Assembly: GCA_900552715.1 (NCBI GenBank)
Contig: USAV01000018.1
Location: 1 to 24,569, forward strand
DNA from: an uncultured Veillonella sp.
Lineage (GTDB): Bacteria; Bacillota; Negativicutes; Veillonellales; Veillonellaceae
Length of the DNA stretch: 24,569 nucleotides
Reading direction: 5' to 3'
The translations under genes were made by a program, and so were the position numbers. The notes under the pieces were generated by a model, which saw nothing but the letters and a program-made list of their open reading frames with translations, ran no database searches and was not told where the DNA came from. Positions 1 through 8,732 of the stretch are shown here, piece by piece; within the stretch, counting starts at the first letter, position 1, and the number at the start of each line of letters is the position of its first letter.

Positions 1-7
1 GGGGTTA

Positions 8-1987
8 ATGATGAACCGATGGCAACGATTATTTGAAGGCATAAAGACAGAGATTAAGGTATTTATCTTTTTCTCTGCCTTGTTGACTGCATTTAGAATC
101 GTGTTTCTTGCAGTATTCCAATCACAGCTAGCATCTGTGACGATGGAGAATATCCTTACGTCCTTATGGCTAGGCTTTAGATTGAGCCTTAAGACCGTAG
201 GTTCTTTATGTTTATTGGGCTTTTTGGGAGGCACATTGGTGAATACCTTTGTACCAAAATGGCCATCCTTGCGCATTAAACAGGTTATCTATTCTATTGC
301 AACGGTACTGTTAACCTTCTTATTCTTGGGGCGCATTCCGTTCTATAAGATTTTTAACTCCTCCTATAATGCGATGCTCATCAATGGTAAAAACGATGAT
401 ATCGGTGCCATTATTAATACAGCCATCAATGAATATAATGCGTTGATGTACATCGTAGGCGCTGTTGTATTGAGTGCTGCCCTTTGTTGGTTCCTCGTTC
501 GTTTCTTGGCGTGGGGCACAAAGAAATATAGCGATTACGCTAATACTCAACTAGTTTGTACTACTTGGTATCCTAAGAGGAAGAAAACGCAATGGTTCAC
601 AGGCATTGGATTGACTGTGGTTATTGGCGTACTAGGAATATTCTTTAGATTTGGTGGTGCTTTTAACTATACGAACTCCATTAACTGGGAAAGTGCGGCG
701 CGCCTCAGTTCTAATCTATTAAACGAAACTATCCTTGATGATGTGCAGGCTCTTTATCGTGTTAAAAGCATCGCAAAGCGTGCAGATGAACTTGAGGTCA
801 TCAATTTAACACCTCAAGAATTGAGTGAAAAAATTAGTGCCATCGGCGGTACGTTTAATGGTAAGGATTTTGATGGTTCTTTCACAAGACCGATTACAAC
901 CCAACGTTTAGCAGAGCAACCGCAATCTATTAACATCGTTCTCGGTGAATCCTATGGTTTGTGGCCATTCCTCACAGAATACAACGAACCTGGTGCTTAT
1001 CTCGTTGAACAAGGCCGTAAATATGCTGCTAGCCCTCAAGCGATGAGTACACAGCTAGCGCTTGCTCAAGGTACAGGTACGATGCCTGCTATCAACGGTT
1101 TATTGACTGGTATGCCTGATACAGGTTTATATCCTAACTATGAAGGTGAAAGTTTCAAACAACCATATGGTTTAGGCATTGGTTCTGTTATGAAAAAACT
1201 AGGTTATAAAACAGTATTCTGGTACGGCGGCTTTAGCACATGGCAAAATGTTAAGAACTTCGCCTTGTCTCAAGGCTTTGATGAATTCCATGATGCGTCT
1301 GAAATGCCAAGCGATGAAAGCAATGCGTGGGGCGTAGCGGATAAGGATATGTTTAAAGCCATCTCCGCGTACATGGATCAACATAGAGGGGAAAAAATCC
1401 TCAACGTAATCATGACTACATCGAATCATCCTCCATATAGCGTTAACGTCGCTAAAGAGGGCTATGATGTGAACAAGGTAAAAGGCCATTTGCCTGATAC
1501 AATCGCTGAAACTGATAAGCAATTGAATGAAATGGGTCATATTTGGTATGCAGACCATGTAATGGGCGAGTTTATCGCTAGTGAAGAAAAAGCAGATCCA
1601 TCGGCGCTCTTCGTTATCACTGGGGACCATAGCGAACGCTTTACCTTTGCTCGTGAAGTAAGTCCTAATGTAGCATCTACCATTCCGATTATCTTCTATG
1701 GTCGAGGCATTCATAAAGATTGGCTCGCTCCTAATGCGTTTGGCATGAGCATTCAAATCATTCCAACCTTGGCAGAACTTGTAGGTCGCCCTGGTCAAAC
1801 CTATGAAGCTATGGTACCAAGCTTGTTCACACAAGAGGAATTTGTCTTTAACCATAGACTCTATCTAGATAACAATGGAAAACTTATGGAACAAGGCACA
1901 AATATGCCTCAAGCCTATGGTAAGGTAATTAAAGACATGCGCGAACTAGCGGCATGGCGTATCAAACATGGGGATAGTATTCAATAA
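8..1987 (+). CDS. LTA synthase-like / sulfatase-fold membrane phosphotransferase
   Basis: This is a membrane-anchored alkaline-phosphatase-superfamily transferase of the LtaS/MdoB (Sulfatase) type. About five hydrophobic segments fill residues 17-38, 48-78, 88-108, 143-168 and 195-215, and an extracytoplasmic catalytic domain follows from about residue 305. Visible metal/catalytic signatures are GES (E314), a threonine in GTGTMPA (probably T358), SNHPPYS, YADHVMGEF and GDHS (D540/H541). Family members transfer glycerol-phosphate or phosphoethanolamine from phospholipid to a glycan outside the inner membrane. In a diderm next to LPS genes, a head-group modification of LPS or a periplasmic glycan is a better guess than true lipoteichoic acid synthesis. 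The start is ATG at 8 or ATG at 11; the GGGG at 1-4 fits 11 slightly better, and the window edge hides anything upstream. Family confidence is high, substrate unknown. Confidence 0.9.
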   Translation: MMNRWQRLFEGIKTEIKVFIFFSALLTAFRIVFLAVFQSQLASVTMENILTSLWLGFRLSLKTVGSLCLLGFLGGTLVNTFVPKWPSLRIKQVIYSIATVLLTFLFLGRIPFYKIFNSSYNAMLINGKNDDIGAIINTAINEYNALMYIVGAVVLSAALCWFLVRFLAWGTKKYSDYANTQLVCTTWYPKRKKTQWFTGIGLTVVIGVLGIFFRFGGAFNYTNSINWESAARLSSNLLNETILDDVQALYRVKSIAKRADELEVINLTPQELSEKISAIGGTFNGKDFDGSFTRPITTQRLAEQPQSINIVLGESYGLWPFLTEYNEPGAYLVEQGRKYAASPQAMSTQLALAQGTGTMPAINGLLTGMPDTGLYPNYEGESFKQPYGLGIGSVMKKLGYKTVFWYGGFSTWQNVKNFALSQGFDEFHDASEMPSDESNAWGVADKDMFKAISAYMDQHRGEKILNVIMTTSNHPPYSVNVAKEGYDVNKVKGHLPDTIAETDKQLNEMGHIWYADHVMGEFIASEEKADPSALFVITGDHSERFTFAREVSPNVASTIPIIFYGRGIHKDWLAPNAFGMSIQIIPTLAELVGRPGQTYEAMVPSLFTQEEFVFNHRLYLDNNGKLMEQGTNMPQAYGKVIKDMRELAAWRIKHGDSIQ

Positions 1988-2047
1988 GGGAAAATATATT
2001 AATTTAGTAAATTTAAATTAGATATAGGTTCAGTATTGGGGAGAAAT

Positions 2048-2806
2048 ATGAACATAGTTGTTATATCAGATAAAAATAATGAAGTACGTAGACAAAATAT
2101 TATTAAAGAATTTAGTAATAATGATTTAGATTTTAAATTCTTTGATGCCATTATGGCTAATAAGATGTCTAAGGAAGAATTAGCTACAAAATCTATAAAG
2201 GATACTTTTTTATCTCCTAGTGAAATTGGATGCGCTTTGAGTCATTGTGGTGTATACGATGAATTTCTTAAGTCTGATGAAAAAAGTATTATGATATGTG
2301 AAGATGATATCTATTTTACAGAGTATTTTAATTATGATTCATTACTAAAAATAAAAGAATTTTTAGATGAAACAGATGAACCTCGTTTAGTAGTTTTACA
2401 AAAGAGTATCTATCATCATAAACGGATAAAAAGTGTGGGAGATAATGTGAATCTATATTCAACACGTAATGCATTCTGTACTCATGGATATATGATTAAT
2501 AGAGCAGCAGCTAGAAATATTAAAATGTTTCAGACCCCTATAAGATTTGAAATTGATGCATTTAAATTTTATTATTGGTTAAATGCATGTAAGTTATATT
2601 GTTTAGATAAAGATTTTATAGTACAACTTGCTGAGGACATAATTCCATCTACCGTAGAAAAAAATTGGAAAGATAATCGTAAAGCAAAAAAAGATGCTGC
2701 TTATAAAGAGCTATATAATCAGCTATCTTTAAAAGGTAAATTTATTAGCCAATTCAGAAGATTAAATAAAGCCATTAATAAACCATTTGAATCTTTAGAT
2801 TATTAA
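2048..2806 (+). CDS. Glycosyltransferase family 25 (LPS biosynthesis type)
   Basis: A 252-residue cytoplasmic protein with the GT25 (LgtB/Lex2-like) layout. It has an N-terminal nucleotide-binding strand (NIVVISDKNNEVRRQNI), the family segment SPSEIGCALSHCGVYDEFL around residues 60-80, an acidic EDDIYF motif and a late THGYMINRAAARNI stretch. GT25 enzymes add sugars such as galactose to LPS/LOS oligosaccharides. I chose ATG at 2048 because GGGGAG lies just upstream; an in-frame TTG at 2036 lacks such a site. The gene and its flanks are visibly more AT-rich than the neighbours (long runs of A/T, many AAA/AAT/TTA codons), which suggests later acquisition into the core operon. The donor and acceptor sugars cannot be read from sequence. 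Confidence 0.88.
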   Translation: MNIVVISDKNNEVRRQNIIKEFSNNDLDFKFFDAIMANKMSKEELATKSIKDTFLSPSEIGCALSHCGVYDEFLKSDEKSIMICEDDIYFTEYFNYDSLLKIKEFLDETDEPRLVVLQKSIYHHKRIKSVGDNVNLYSTRNAFCTHGYMINRAAARNIKMFQTPIRFEIDAFKFYYWLNACKLYCLDKDFIVQLAEDIIPSTVEKNWKDNRKAKKDAAYKELYNQLSLKGKFISQFRRLNKAINKPFESLDY

Positions 2807-2869
2807 TAGTATAAGCGTAAAGTATATATTTTACGTATATAAATAATATTTTAAAAAGAGAAAGGTAAA

Positions 2870-3628
2870 ATGATGTCATCTTTATCTGTAATCATTTTAG
2901 CTAGAAATGAAGAAGAACATATTACAGATTGTATTAAGAGTATTCAATTTGCTGATGAAATCCTAGTTATCGATGATGGTAGTACAGATCAAACCGTATC
3001 ACTCGCTACTGGATTGGGTGCAAAGGTCATACCACATCCGTTAAATGGAGATTGGTCACAACAACGACGCTTTGGTATTTCACAAGCTCAGAGTGAATGG
3101 ATTCTATTTGTCGATTCTGATGAACGTGTATCACCAGAGTTAGCAAAGTCTATTCAACGAGTTATTCAAGGAGAACCTAAGGCGTATTGGCTACGTCGAT
3201 ATAACTTGTTCCATCATAATCAGGCAACCCATGGTGTGGTAAGACCTGATAAGGTGCTACGATTGATGCCTCGAGAGGGTGCAACTGTAGAAGGTGCTGT
3301 TCATGAAGCCTTTATCAGCCCGTACCCACAAGATACATTAGAAGGAAAGTTGTATCACTATACGTATGATAATTGGCATCAATTCTTTGAGAAATTCAAT
3401 AAGTATACGACGGCAGCAGCTAACAAATACAAGGCACAAGGGAAGTCTTGTAGTTTTTTAGGGGATATTATATTGCGTCCTACATGGGCATTCTTTAAGA
3501 TATATATTTTGCAAGGCGGCATATTAGATGGGAAAATAGGTTTTCTATTATCTATTTACCATATGATGTACACCATGACAAAATATGTAAAATTATATTA
3601 TTTAAACAAATCGAATGGGCAATTATAA
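2870..3628 (+). CDS. Glycosyltransferase family 2, WaaE/LgtF-like
   Basis: A GT-A fold glycosyltransferase of 252 residues. The start SLSVIILARNEEEHI, then VIDDGSTDQT and FVDSDERV (the DxD-type metal/nucleotide motif) are typical of the WaaE/KdtX/LgtF subgroup, as is the segment NGDWSQQRRFGI. That subgroup adds a beta-glucose to heptose I of the LPS inner core. It has no N-terminal membrane anchor; a hydrophobic stretch near residues 220-240 may mediate peripheral membrane contact. Two adjacent ATGs (2870, 2873) follow GAGAAAGG. It sits between other LPS-core type transferases, which fits a core-assembly role. The exact acceptor is inferred from the family only. Confidence 0.88.
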   Translation: MMSSLSVIILARNEEEHITDCIKSIQFADEILVIDDGSTDQTVSLATGLGAKVIPHPLNGDWSQQRRFGISQAQSEWILFVDSDERVSPELAKSIQRVIQGEPKAYWLRRYNLFHHNQATHGVVRPDKVLRLMPREGATVEGAVHEAFISPYPQDTLEGKLYHYTYDNWHQFFEKFNKYTTAAANKYKAQGKSCSFLGDIILRPTWAFFKIYILQGGILDGKIGFLLSIYHMMYTMTKYVKLYYLNKSNGQL

Positions 3629-3681
3629 AATTTTATACAGTATAAATTGCTAATAATTATTTTGATTAATAGGAGGAACCT

Positions 3682-4767
3682 ATGTCTATAATTAATGTTG
3701 TAGGCGCCAAAATTTGGGGTGGCGGCGAACAATATGTATATGATATTTGTAAACAATTACAACAGAGACATAGGACTGCCTATATCTTAGTGGACCAATC
3801 GAATGAAGATATGCAATCTCGCTATGCTCAAGTGGGCCATGTGATGACGGCCAATCTTTATACCTTGAAGGGTTTTCTATCTGTTAATGCAGTAGCTAAA
3901 CAGGTAAAAGCACAAGGGATTGATACGATTATATGCCACTCTGGTAAATATATATTGTTCTGTATTGCCCTTAAGCAGTTAACAGGTGCTAAATTGGTGT
4001 TTATTAAACATAATCTTGTACCTGGTAAAACAGATATGTATCATAGATGGATCAATGCACAAGTAGATGCCTTTGTTTGTGTGTCTAAACTCGTTTATGA
4101 CGACCTTATGACGCCAGTTATAAAGGATACTAGCAAATACCATGTTGTACATAATGGTATCGATCCAAACCGATTCCAGTCCTTTTCAGATACAGTTCCT
4201 ATGAAATCCAAGGTTAGAACCTTTGGTTATAGTGCGCGTATTACAGAACGAAAAGGTTTGTATCTGATTTTAAGTGCTCTTGAACAGATTCATCAAAACA
4301 ATCCAGATGTTCGATTGATTATATCTGGGGCTGGTACAGAGGATCAAATTAAAAAATTAAACGATTATATAGAAGCGCATCAAATGCATTCTTATGTTGA
4401 ATTTATAGGCTTTACACGAGATATTGAAGGCTTATATAGATCAATTGATTGCTTACTATTGCCAACAATAACACGGGAGGCCTTTGGTCTCGTTATCTGT
4501 GAGGCTATGTATTGTGGTGTACCAGTCATTACAAGTGGTTCTGGGGCTCAGCGAGAAATCATAGACGATGGAGAATCTGGATTTATTGTAGATCCGCTGA
4601 ACGAACACACATTACAACAGGCTATGGAACATGTGATGAGTGATGATGTAAACTTGCCGAATATCATTACCAATGCACGACATGTTGTAGAGGAACGATT
4701 CATCGTTAATCGTGTGGCTGATGAATTAGTTACGATTATAGATAATTTACATTCCACAAATCATTGA
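3682..4767 (+). CDS. Glycosyltransferase family 4 (core/O-chain assembly)
   Basis: A 361-residue GT-B fold enzyme. The N-terminal domain opens with INVVGAKIWGGGEQYVYDI. The C-terminal donor domain starts near VVHNGIDPNRF and contains YSARITERKGLYLIL and the retaining-GT signature EAFGLVICEAM (the E-x7-E pair), followed by GVPVITSGSGAQREII. Such enzymes use a nucleotide sugar and act on a lipid-linked acceptor at the cytoplasmic face. The start ATG is preceded by a near-ideal AGGAGG. Overall GC is closer to the general background than the GT25 gene upstream. The specificity is not deducible. Confidence 0.9.
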   Translation: MSIINVVGAKIWGGGEQYVYDICKQLQQRHRTAYILVDQSNEDMQSRYAQVGHVMTANLYTLKGFLSVNAVAKQVKAQGIDTIICHSGKYILFCIALKQLTGAKLVFIKHNLVPGKTDMYHRWINAQVDAFVCVSKLVYDDLMTPVIKDTSKYHVVHNGIDPNRFQSFSDTVPMKSKVRTFGYSARITERKGLYLILSALEQIHQNNPDVRLIISGAGTEDQIKKLNDYIEAHQMHSYVEFIGFTRDIEGLYRSIDCLLLPTITREAFGLVICEAMYCGVPVITSGSGAQREIIDDGESGFIVDPLNEHTLQQAMEHVMSDDVNLPNIITNARHVVEERFIVNRVADELVTIIDNLHSTNH

Positions 4768-4804
4768 TATATTTTGTAGTTATATGAGTGGATAGGAGTA
4801 TGAG

Positions 4805-5749
4805 ATGGGATATTTACAAACACAATGGCAGCGAGGCCGTAAGATTTACGGCAAACGTAGTTGGAGGGAAACTAGACGTACTTTCCTTCATACAATGCGC
4901 TCTATCCGCAATAAAGGGGAAATTGAGGCACTAGAGACCTATTTTGCAAACTATACGCCTGATCCAACCTTATTAGACCGTCAAGTCGGTTTATTTGAGT
5001 TAATGACACGATTTTTCTTGTTTAAAAGCTCAACACCACAGGAACGATTGGAGGCTATTGTTAATCATTTTGATTATTTAAAAGATGTATTTACGGACGA
5101 AGCGATTCGTGAAATGTATTCTGTAGATCCAGATAATATTTACGACGATGTAAGTCGTATGAATCGTGGATTTATCGTATGGGAATCAGAAGACCTGGAT
5201 ATGGTAGCGCGCTTATACTATGGCCCTGGTCAGCGTAAAGAAGGCTTTTTAACCTTGTTACTAACCTTGGGTAAACAAGGTGTATACCATGCTAACTTCC
5301 GCTTTGGCAAAGGCTTTAATGGGGAACCTGCTATGTGGATTGGCACAATTCAAGGCTATAAAGATGGTCTAGATAATGCTAAAACAGTGACTAAAAAGAT
5401 GTTTGGGTATCGACCAAAAAACTTTATCATGTTCTTATTACGCCATATTGCAGCTATCTGTAAGGTAGAATCTATTTACGCTGTTTCTGATGAAGGCTTT
5501 TACGCAAATACCCACTTAGTTCGCGGTCACCGTGCTAAGGTGGCTGAGCTAGATCCATTGTGGGAGGAATCTGGCGGTGTTGTATGTAGCGATGAACGGT
5601 TCTTCAAAATTCCATTAGAGGAATATCGTAAACCTATTGAAGAGATTAAATCACAAAAACGTAGCCAATACAGAAAACGTTATGAATTACTCGATCAATA
5701 TGAACAAGAAATTCAAAATCATGTACGACCATTGTTACGAGTAAAATAA
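4805..5749 (+). CDS. VirK/YbjX (DUF535) family protein
   Basis: A 314-residue soluble protein matching the DUF535 family, which includes Salmonella VirK and E. coli YbjX. The diagnostic stretch runs from HANFRFGKGFNGEPAMWIG through TIQGYKDG, TKKMFGYRPKNFIMFLLRH and ESIYAVSDEGFYAN in the second half. The C-terminus is highly charged (RKPIEEIKSQKRSQYRKRYE). Family members have been linked to envelope integrity and resistance to cationic peptides, but the biochemical activity is not established. Here it is co-directional with core transferases and the ligase, suggesting a role in LPS assembly or modification. GGATAGGAG precedes the start. Confidence 0.85.
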   Translation: MGYLQTQWQRGRKIYGKRSWRETRRTFLHTMRSIRNKGEIEALETYFANYTPDPTLLDRQVGLFELMTRFFLFKSSTPQERLEAIVNHFDYLKDVFTDEAIREMYSVDPDNIYDDVSRMNRGFIVWESEDLDMVARLYYGPGQRKEGFLTLLLTLGKQGVYHANFRFGKGFNGEPAMWIGTIQGYKDGLDNAKTVTKKMFGYRPKNFIMFLLRHIAAICKVESIYAVSDEGFYANTHLVRGHRAKVAELDPLWEESGGVVCSDERFFKIPLEEYRKPIEEIKSQKRSQYRKRYELLDQYEQEIQNHVRPLLRVK

Positions 5750-5820
5750 TATCTATAAAGGGAATAGATACCACTATGATAAGCAGTAGATTGTAACTAT
5801 GTTGGGGAAAAGGGGTTAGT

Positions 5821-7020
5821 ATGCAATTTTGGATAATTAAGAATTCTGAAATGGTCCTGACCGTACTCATTTCACTCATGATATGTACGACACGGTCATC
5901 TATGGCATTAGGGAATTTACTATATGGCCTCATCATATTGATGACCTTAATAACGTGCTGGTATAGGCGACATGAAATCTCTGTACCACAATCGATACGC
6001 CAATATGGATGGGCTTATTTAGGCATGTTACTATGTGTATTGCCGTCCGCATTAATTAGCACTGATATAGCAGTGACTACTAAATATTTCTTCAATATTT
6101 GGGTTTGGAAGGTATTAGTCATCGTCCCAATTCTGCTATGTATTAAGAGTTCTCGCAAATTATACGCCATATTATCAGTATTTTTTGTGTATATGGGCGT
6201 CGATGCTGTATCGGCCTTTGCACAATATTTACTGGGCTATAACTTAGGACCAGGAGGTCGTGCAGGTGGTGTTATCAATGGCTCCATGATGGGACTTGCT
6301 ATGTTGTTAACATTGGCCTTTCCATTAGCATTAATTGCTGCCTATGATAAGAGATTTCCTTCGTATGTAAGAAAATCTGCTGTATTTTCTTTGTTTGGCA
6401 TGCTATTAGGCATGTGGGGAAACCAAAGCCGTGGTTCCTGGTTATTTAATGGCATTAATGGTGTGCTCATTACATTGCGCTATTGCTTTGTCAATATTCG
6501 CTATATATTGGTATTACTTGTAGCTGTTGTAGGCATAGGATATGCATTTACTACTCATCAAGCTTATATAGCTCGTTTTGAAAGTACCTTTAATACGACT
6601 ACAGATGGCTCAAATCTAGGTCGTATCTATGTATGGGAAGCAGATAAGCAAATGATTATAGACCACCCTATAACTGGTGTTGGTCCTGGATTATGGCAAA
6701 AAACATATCGAGAGCACTATAAGTTAAAACAAGAAACTCAAGATTTAGGTCATTCTCATAATAATTTATTGCAAATAGCCTCTGAATCTGGTCTATTAGG
6801 GCTCGTTGGTTTCTTAGGATTCTCAATTTTTATGTTCTGTAAATCGTTGAAACATTATGTGAAGACAAGAAACCCTTATGATTTATCAATCCTTGTAGGT
6901 TTAATTAGTTACTTATTCCTATTTGGATCTATTGATTATACATGGGGAAATTCATCTGGGATTCGCATGTTTTGGATTGTTATGGGCATCATGATTCAAT
7001 TGAAAGAAATTAAGAGTTAA
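5821..7020 (+). CDS. O-antigen ligase (WaaL/RfaL) family protein
   Basis: A polytopic 399-residue membrane protein with many hydrophobic segments. The Wzy_C/ligase region includes NLGRIYVWEADKQM, HPITGVGPG and the histidine-bearing periplasmic motif LGHSHNNLLQIASESGLLGL. O-antigen ligases join undecaprenyl-linked polymer to the lipid A core on the periplasmic side. Its place at the end of a run of core transferases makes it the better WaaL candidate of the two such proteins in the window, the other being at 16219-17772. AAAAGGGG precedes the ATG. An 11-bp tandem repeat crosses its stop codon. Ligase versus polymerase cannot be decided from sequence alone. Confidence 0.85.
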   Translation: MQFWIIKNSEMVLTVLISLMICTTRSSMALGNLLYGLIILMTLITCWYRRHEISVPQSIRQYGWAYLGMLLCVLPSALISTDIAVTTKYFFNIWVWKVLVIVPILLCIKSSRKLYAILSVFFVYMGVDAVSAFAQYLLGYNLGPGGRAGGVINGSMMGLAMLLTLAFPLALIAAYDKRFPSYVRKSAVFSLFGMLLGMWGNQSRGSWLFNGINGVLITLRYCFVNIRYILVLLVAVVGIGYAFTTHQAYIARFESTFNTTTDGSNLGRIYVWEADKQMIIDHPITGVGPGLWQKTYREHYKLKQETQDLGHSHNNLLQIASESGLLGLVGFLGFSIFMFCKSLKHYVKTRNPYDLSILVGLISYLFLFGSIDYTWGNSSGIRMFWIVMGIMIQLKEIKS

Positions 7021-7035
7021 TTGAGAGTTAATTGA
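7014..7035. repeat. Two-copy 11-bp tandem repeat over the stop codon
   Basis: GAGTTAATTGA occurs twice back to back (7014-7024 and 7025-7035), with a third partial match GAATTA after it. The TAA of the ligase gene lies in the first copy. It looks like a small slippage duplication; no function is implied. Confidence 0.7.
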
Positions 7036-7150
7036 GAATTATAGGATTATTTAGGAAATATTTACGCATTATTTAATTGATTTTTATGTCTGATTTAAAT
7101 AGACTCAAAATCTCCAAAAAACTGCATAAAAGATAGCTAAAATCTATGTT

Positions 7151-7180
7151 TTTTCATAGTTTTAAACTTTTGAATATGAT
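7151..7180 (+). promoter_or_regulatory. Possible promoter for the wbaP operon (weak)
   Basis: In the AT-rich gap before wbaP, TTTTCA (7151-7156) and TATGAT (7175-7180) are spaced by 18 bases; TACAAT at 7180-7185 is an alternative -10. Any start here puts the leader hairpin at 7224-7267 inside the transcript. The match is modest. Confidence 0.3.
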
Positions 7181-7223
7181 ACAATATATGTAAATATTGG
7201 TACATTGTATTCGTATGGTTTAG

Positions 7224-7267
7224 AGGTTGTTTTCTTAAAAATTGTATTGAGAAAACAACCTTTTTTT
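7224..7267 (+). terminator. Terminator-like hairpin in the wbaP leader (attenuator candidate)
   Basis: AGGTTGTTTTCT (7224-7235) and AGAAAACAACCT (7250-7261) form a perfect 12-bp inverted repeat with a 14-base loop, followed by a run of seven T (7261-7267). This is a textbook intrinsic terminator on the + strand. It ends only 18 bases before the wbaP start codon, so a promoter for wbaP cannot fit between them. The downstream operon therefore has to be transcribed through the hairpin. It could also trim transcripts from the ligase operon upstream. Confidence 0.85.
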
Positions 7268-7285
7268 ATAGTTTGGGGTATTAGT

Positions 7286-8722
7286 ATGAATAGTTCTGGA
7301 TATAATAATCACAATAAGTTGCTTATTAGCAAAATCATAGTGCTTATAGCAGATTATGTTTCTATTGTGTTAGGCACATTAGCCGCCTATCATTTGCGTT
7401 TAAACCTGTCATTGTTACCGGTAGGTTCAAATTTTAAGGTAGACGAAATCTATGTATATGGTGTTATACCTTTCGTATTTTTAGCCATATTATTGCTCAA
7501 TAATGCCTATTCTGTAGTAAATCCTTATTGGGATACTATGAAGAACTTATTCCGTAGCATTACTATTGGCGTCGTTGTATCCATTGTACTCATGTACACA
7601 GGGCATGTAATCAACGATGTATCTCGACTCTTTGTTATCTTTGCTTATCTATTTATGCTGCTCTTTATCTTTAGTAGTCGTTTTATTGTAGGTAAGATTC
7701 TTTCAAAGGCTGGATATTTAAATATACCAGTCCTTCTCGTTGGGGCAGGTAAAACAGCAGAGCTCGTAAAGAAATCTTTAGATCGCATGCCAATTGCTAC
7801 CTATAAGATTATTGGTTATGTAGATGATAATCCTAAATCCTCTGCCATTGCTAAAGAGTATCCATGTCTCGGTGCTTTTTCCGATGTGGAACGAGTTATT
7901 AAGGATACAGGTGTACAAACAGTCCTTATTTGTGCACCAGGGTTAGAACCTAAAAAGTTAGTATCTTTGATTAATCAATTGCAACTATTAGTAAAGCGCG
8001 TTGCCTTTGTACCTGAGTTGTTTGGTTTGCCTACAAGTAATATTACGGCTCGTGGCATGATGGAAGAGCAAGCTGTTGTATTGCGGGTACAAAATAACTT
8101 GGCTCGCAAGTCTAACCGTATTATGAAACGCATCTTTGATATTGTAGCTACTGTATGTGGTGGTATCTTGATTTTGCCAATCCTAGCCATCGTAGCTATA
8201 TTGATTTATCTAGATTCTCCAGGTCCTATCGTATTTGGTCACAAGCGCGTTGGCCAAGGCGGTAAGGAGTTCCCATGCTATAAATTCCGCTCTATGGTGC
8301 CGAATGCACAAGAGGCGCTAGAGCTATATTTGAAAGAAAATCCTGAAGCTCGTGAAGAATGGGAACGAGATTTCAAATTAAAGGATGATCCTCGCGTTAC
8401 ACGCATTGGTAAATTCCTTCGTAAAACGAGTCTTGATGAATTGCCACAATTGTGGAATGTTCTCGTTGGTGATATGAGTCTCGTAGGTCCACGTCCTATC
8501 GTGCGTGATGAAATTGTAAAATACGGGGACTATATCAATGACTTTTACCTTGTACCACCAGGGATTACCGGTGTATGGCAAGTGAGCGGTCGTAGCGATA
8601 CTACCTATGAAGAACGGGTATTAATGGACTCTTGGTATGTTCATAACTGGTCTGTGTGGATCGATATTGTATATCTATTGAAAACTGTGTTGGCTGTCGT
8701 TAAATCGAAAGGGGCTTATTAG
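7286..8722 (+). CDS. wbaP: Undecaprenyl-phosphate galactose phosphotransferase (WbaP type)
   Basis: This is the initiating enzyme of O-antigen/capsule synthesis. It transfers a hexose-1-phosphate, galactose in WbaP, from UDP-sugar to undecaprenyl phosphate. The 478-residue protein has four to five N-terminal membrane segments, a central nucleotide-binding-like domain (VLLVGAGKTAEL, IIGYVDD) and a C-terminal bacterial sugar transferase domain from about residue 280. That domain carries FPCYKFRSMV, KTSLDELPQLWNVL (D384/E385), DMSLVGPRPIV, GITGVWQVSGRS and DSWYVHNWS, and the whole C-terminal half strongly resembles Salmonella WbaP. I chose ATG at 7286 with GGGG upstream; the longer in-frame ORF from 7205 would run through the leader hairpin. 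It heads the operon that runs to 19444. Confidence 0.92.
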   Translation: MNSSGYNNHNKLLISKIIVLIADYVSIVLGTLAAYHLRLNLSLLPVGSNFKVDEIYVYGVIPFVFLAILLLNNAYSVVNPYWDTMKNLFRSITIGVVVSIVLMYTGHVINDVSRLFVIFAYLFMLLFIFSSRFIVGKILSKAGYLNIPVLLVGAGKTAELVKKSLDRMPIATYKIIGYVDDNPKSSAIAKEYPCLGAFSDVERVIKDTGVQTVLICAPGLEPKKLVSLINQLQLLVKRVAFVPELFGLPTSNITARGMMEEQAVVLRVQNNLARKSNRIMKRIFDIVATVCGGILILPILAIVAILIYLDSPGPIVFGHKRVGQGGKEFPCYKFRSMVPNAQEALELYLKENPEAREEWERDFKLKDDPRVTRIGKFLRKTSLDELPQLWNVLVGDMSLVGPRPIVRDEIVKYGDYINDFYLVPPGITGVWQVSGRSDTTYEERVLMDSWYVHNWSVWIDIVYLLKTVLAVVKSKGAY

Positions 8723-8732
8723 TCGGGGGATT

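Noticed and set aside
1199..1855. 218-codon open frame on the - strand
   Set aside because: It lies fully inside the LTA synthase-like gene in antisense, lacks family motifs or a convincing ribosome binding site, and is rich in Ile/Phe/His as expected for a shadow frame.
3624..3650. Inverted repeat TTTATAC-A-GTATAAA after the family 2 glycosyltransferase
   Set aside because: The loop is a single base and no T run follows; probably chance in AT-rich DNA.
7021..7286. Search for a JUMPstart/ops element before the O-antigen operon
   Set aside because: No GGCGGTAGCGTG-like core is present, so RfaH-type control cannot be claimed from sequence.
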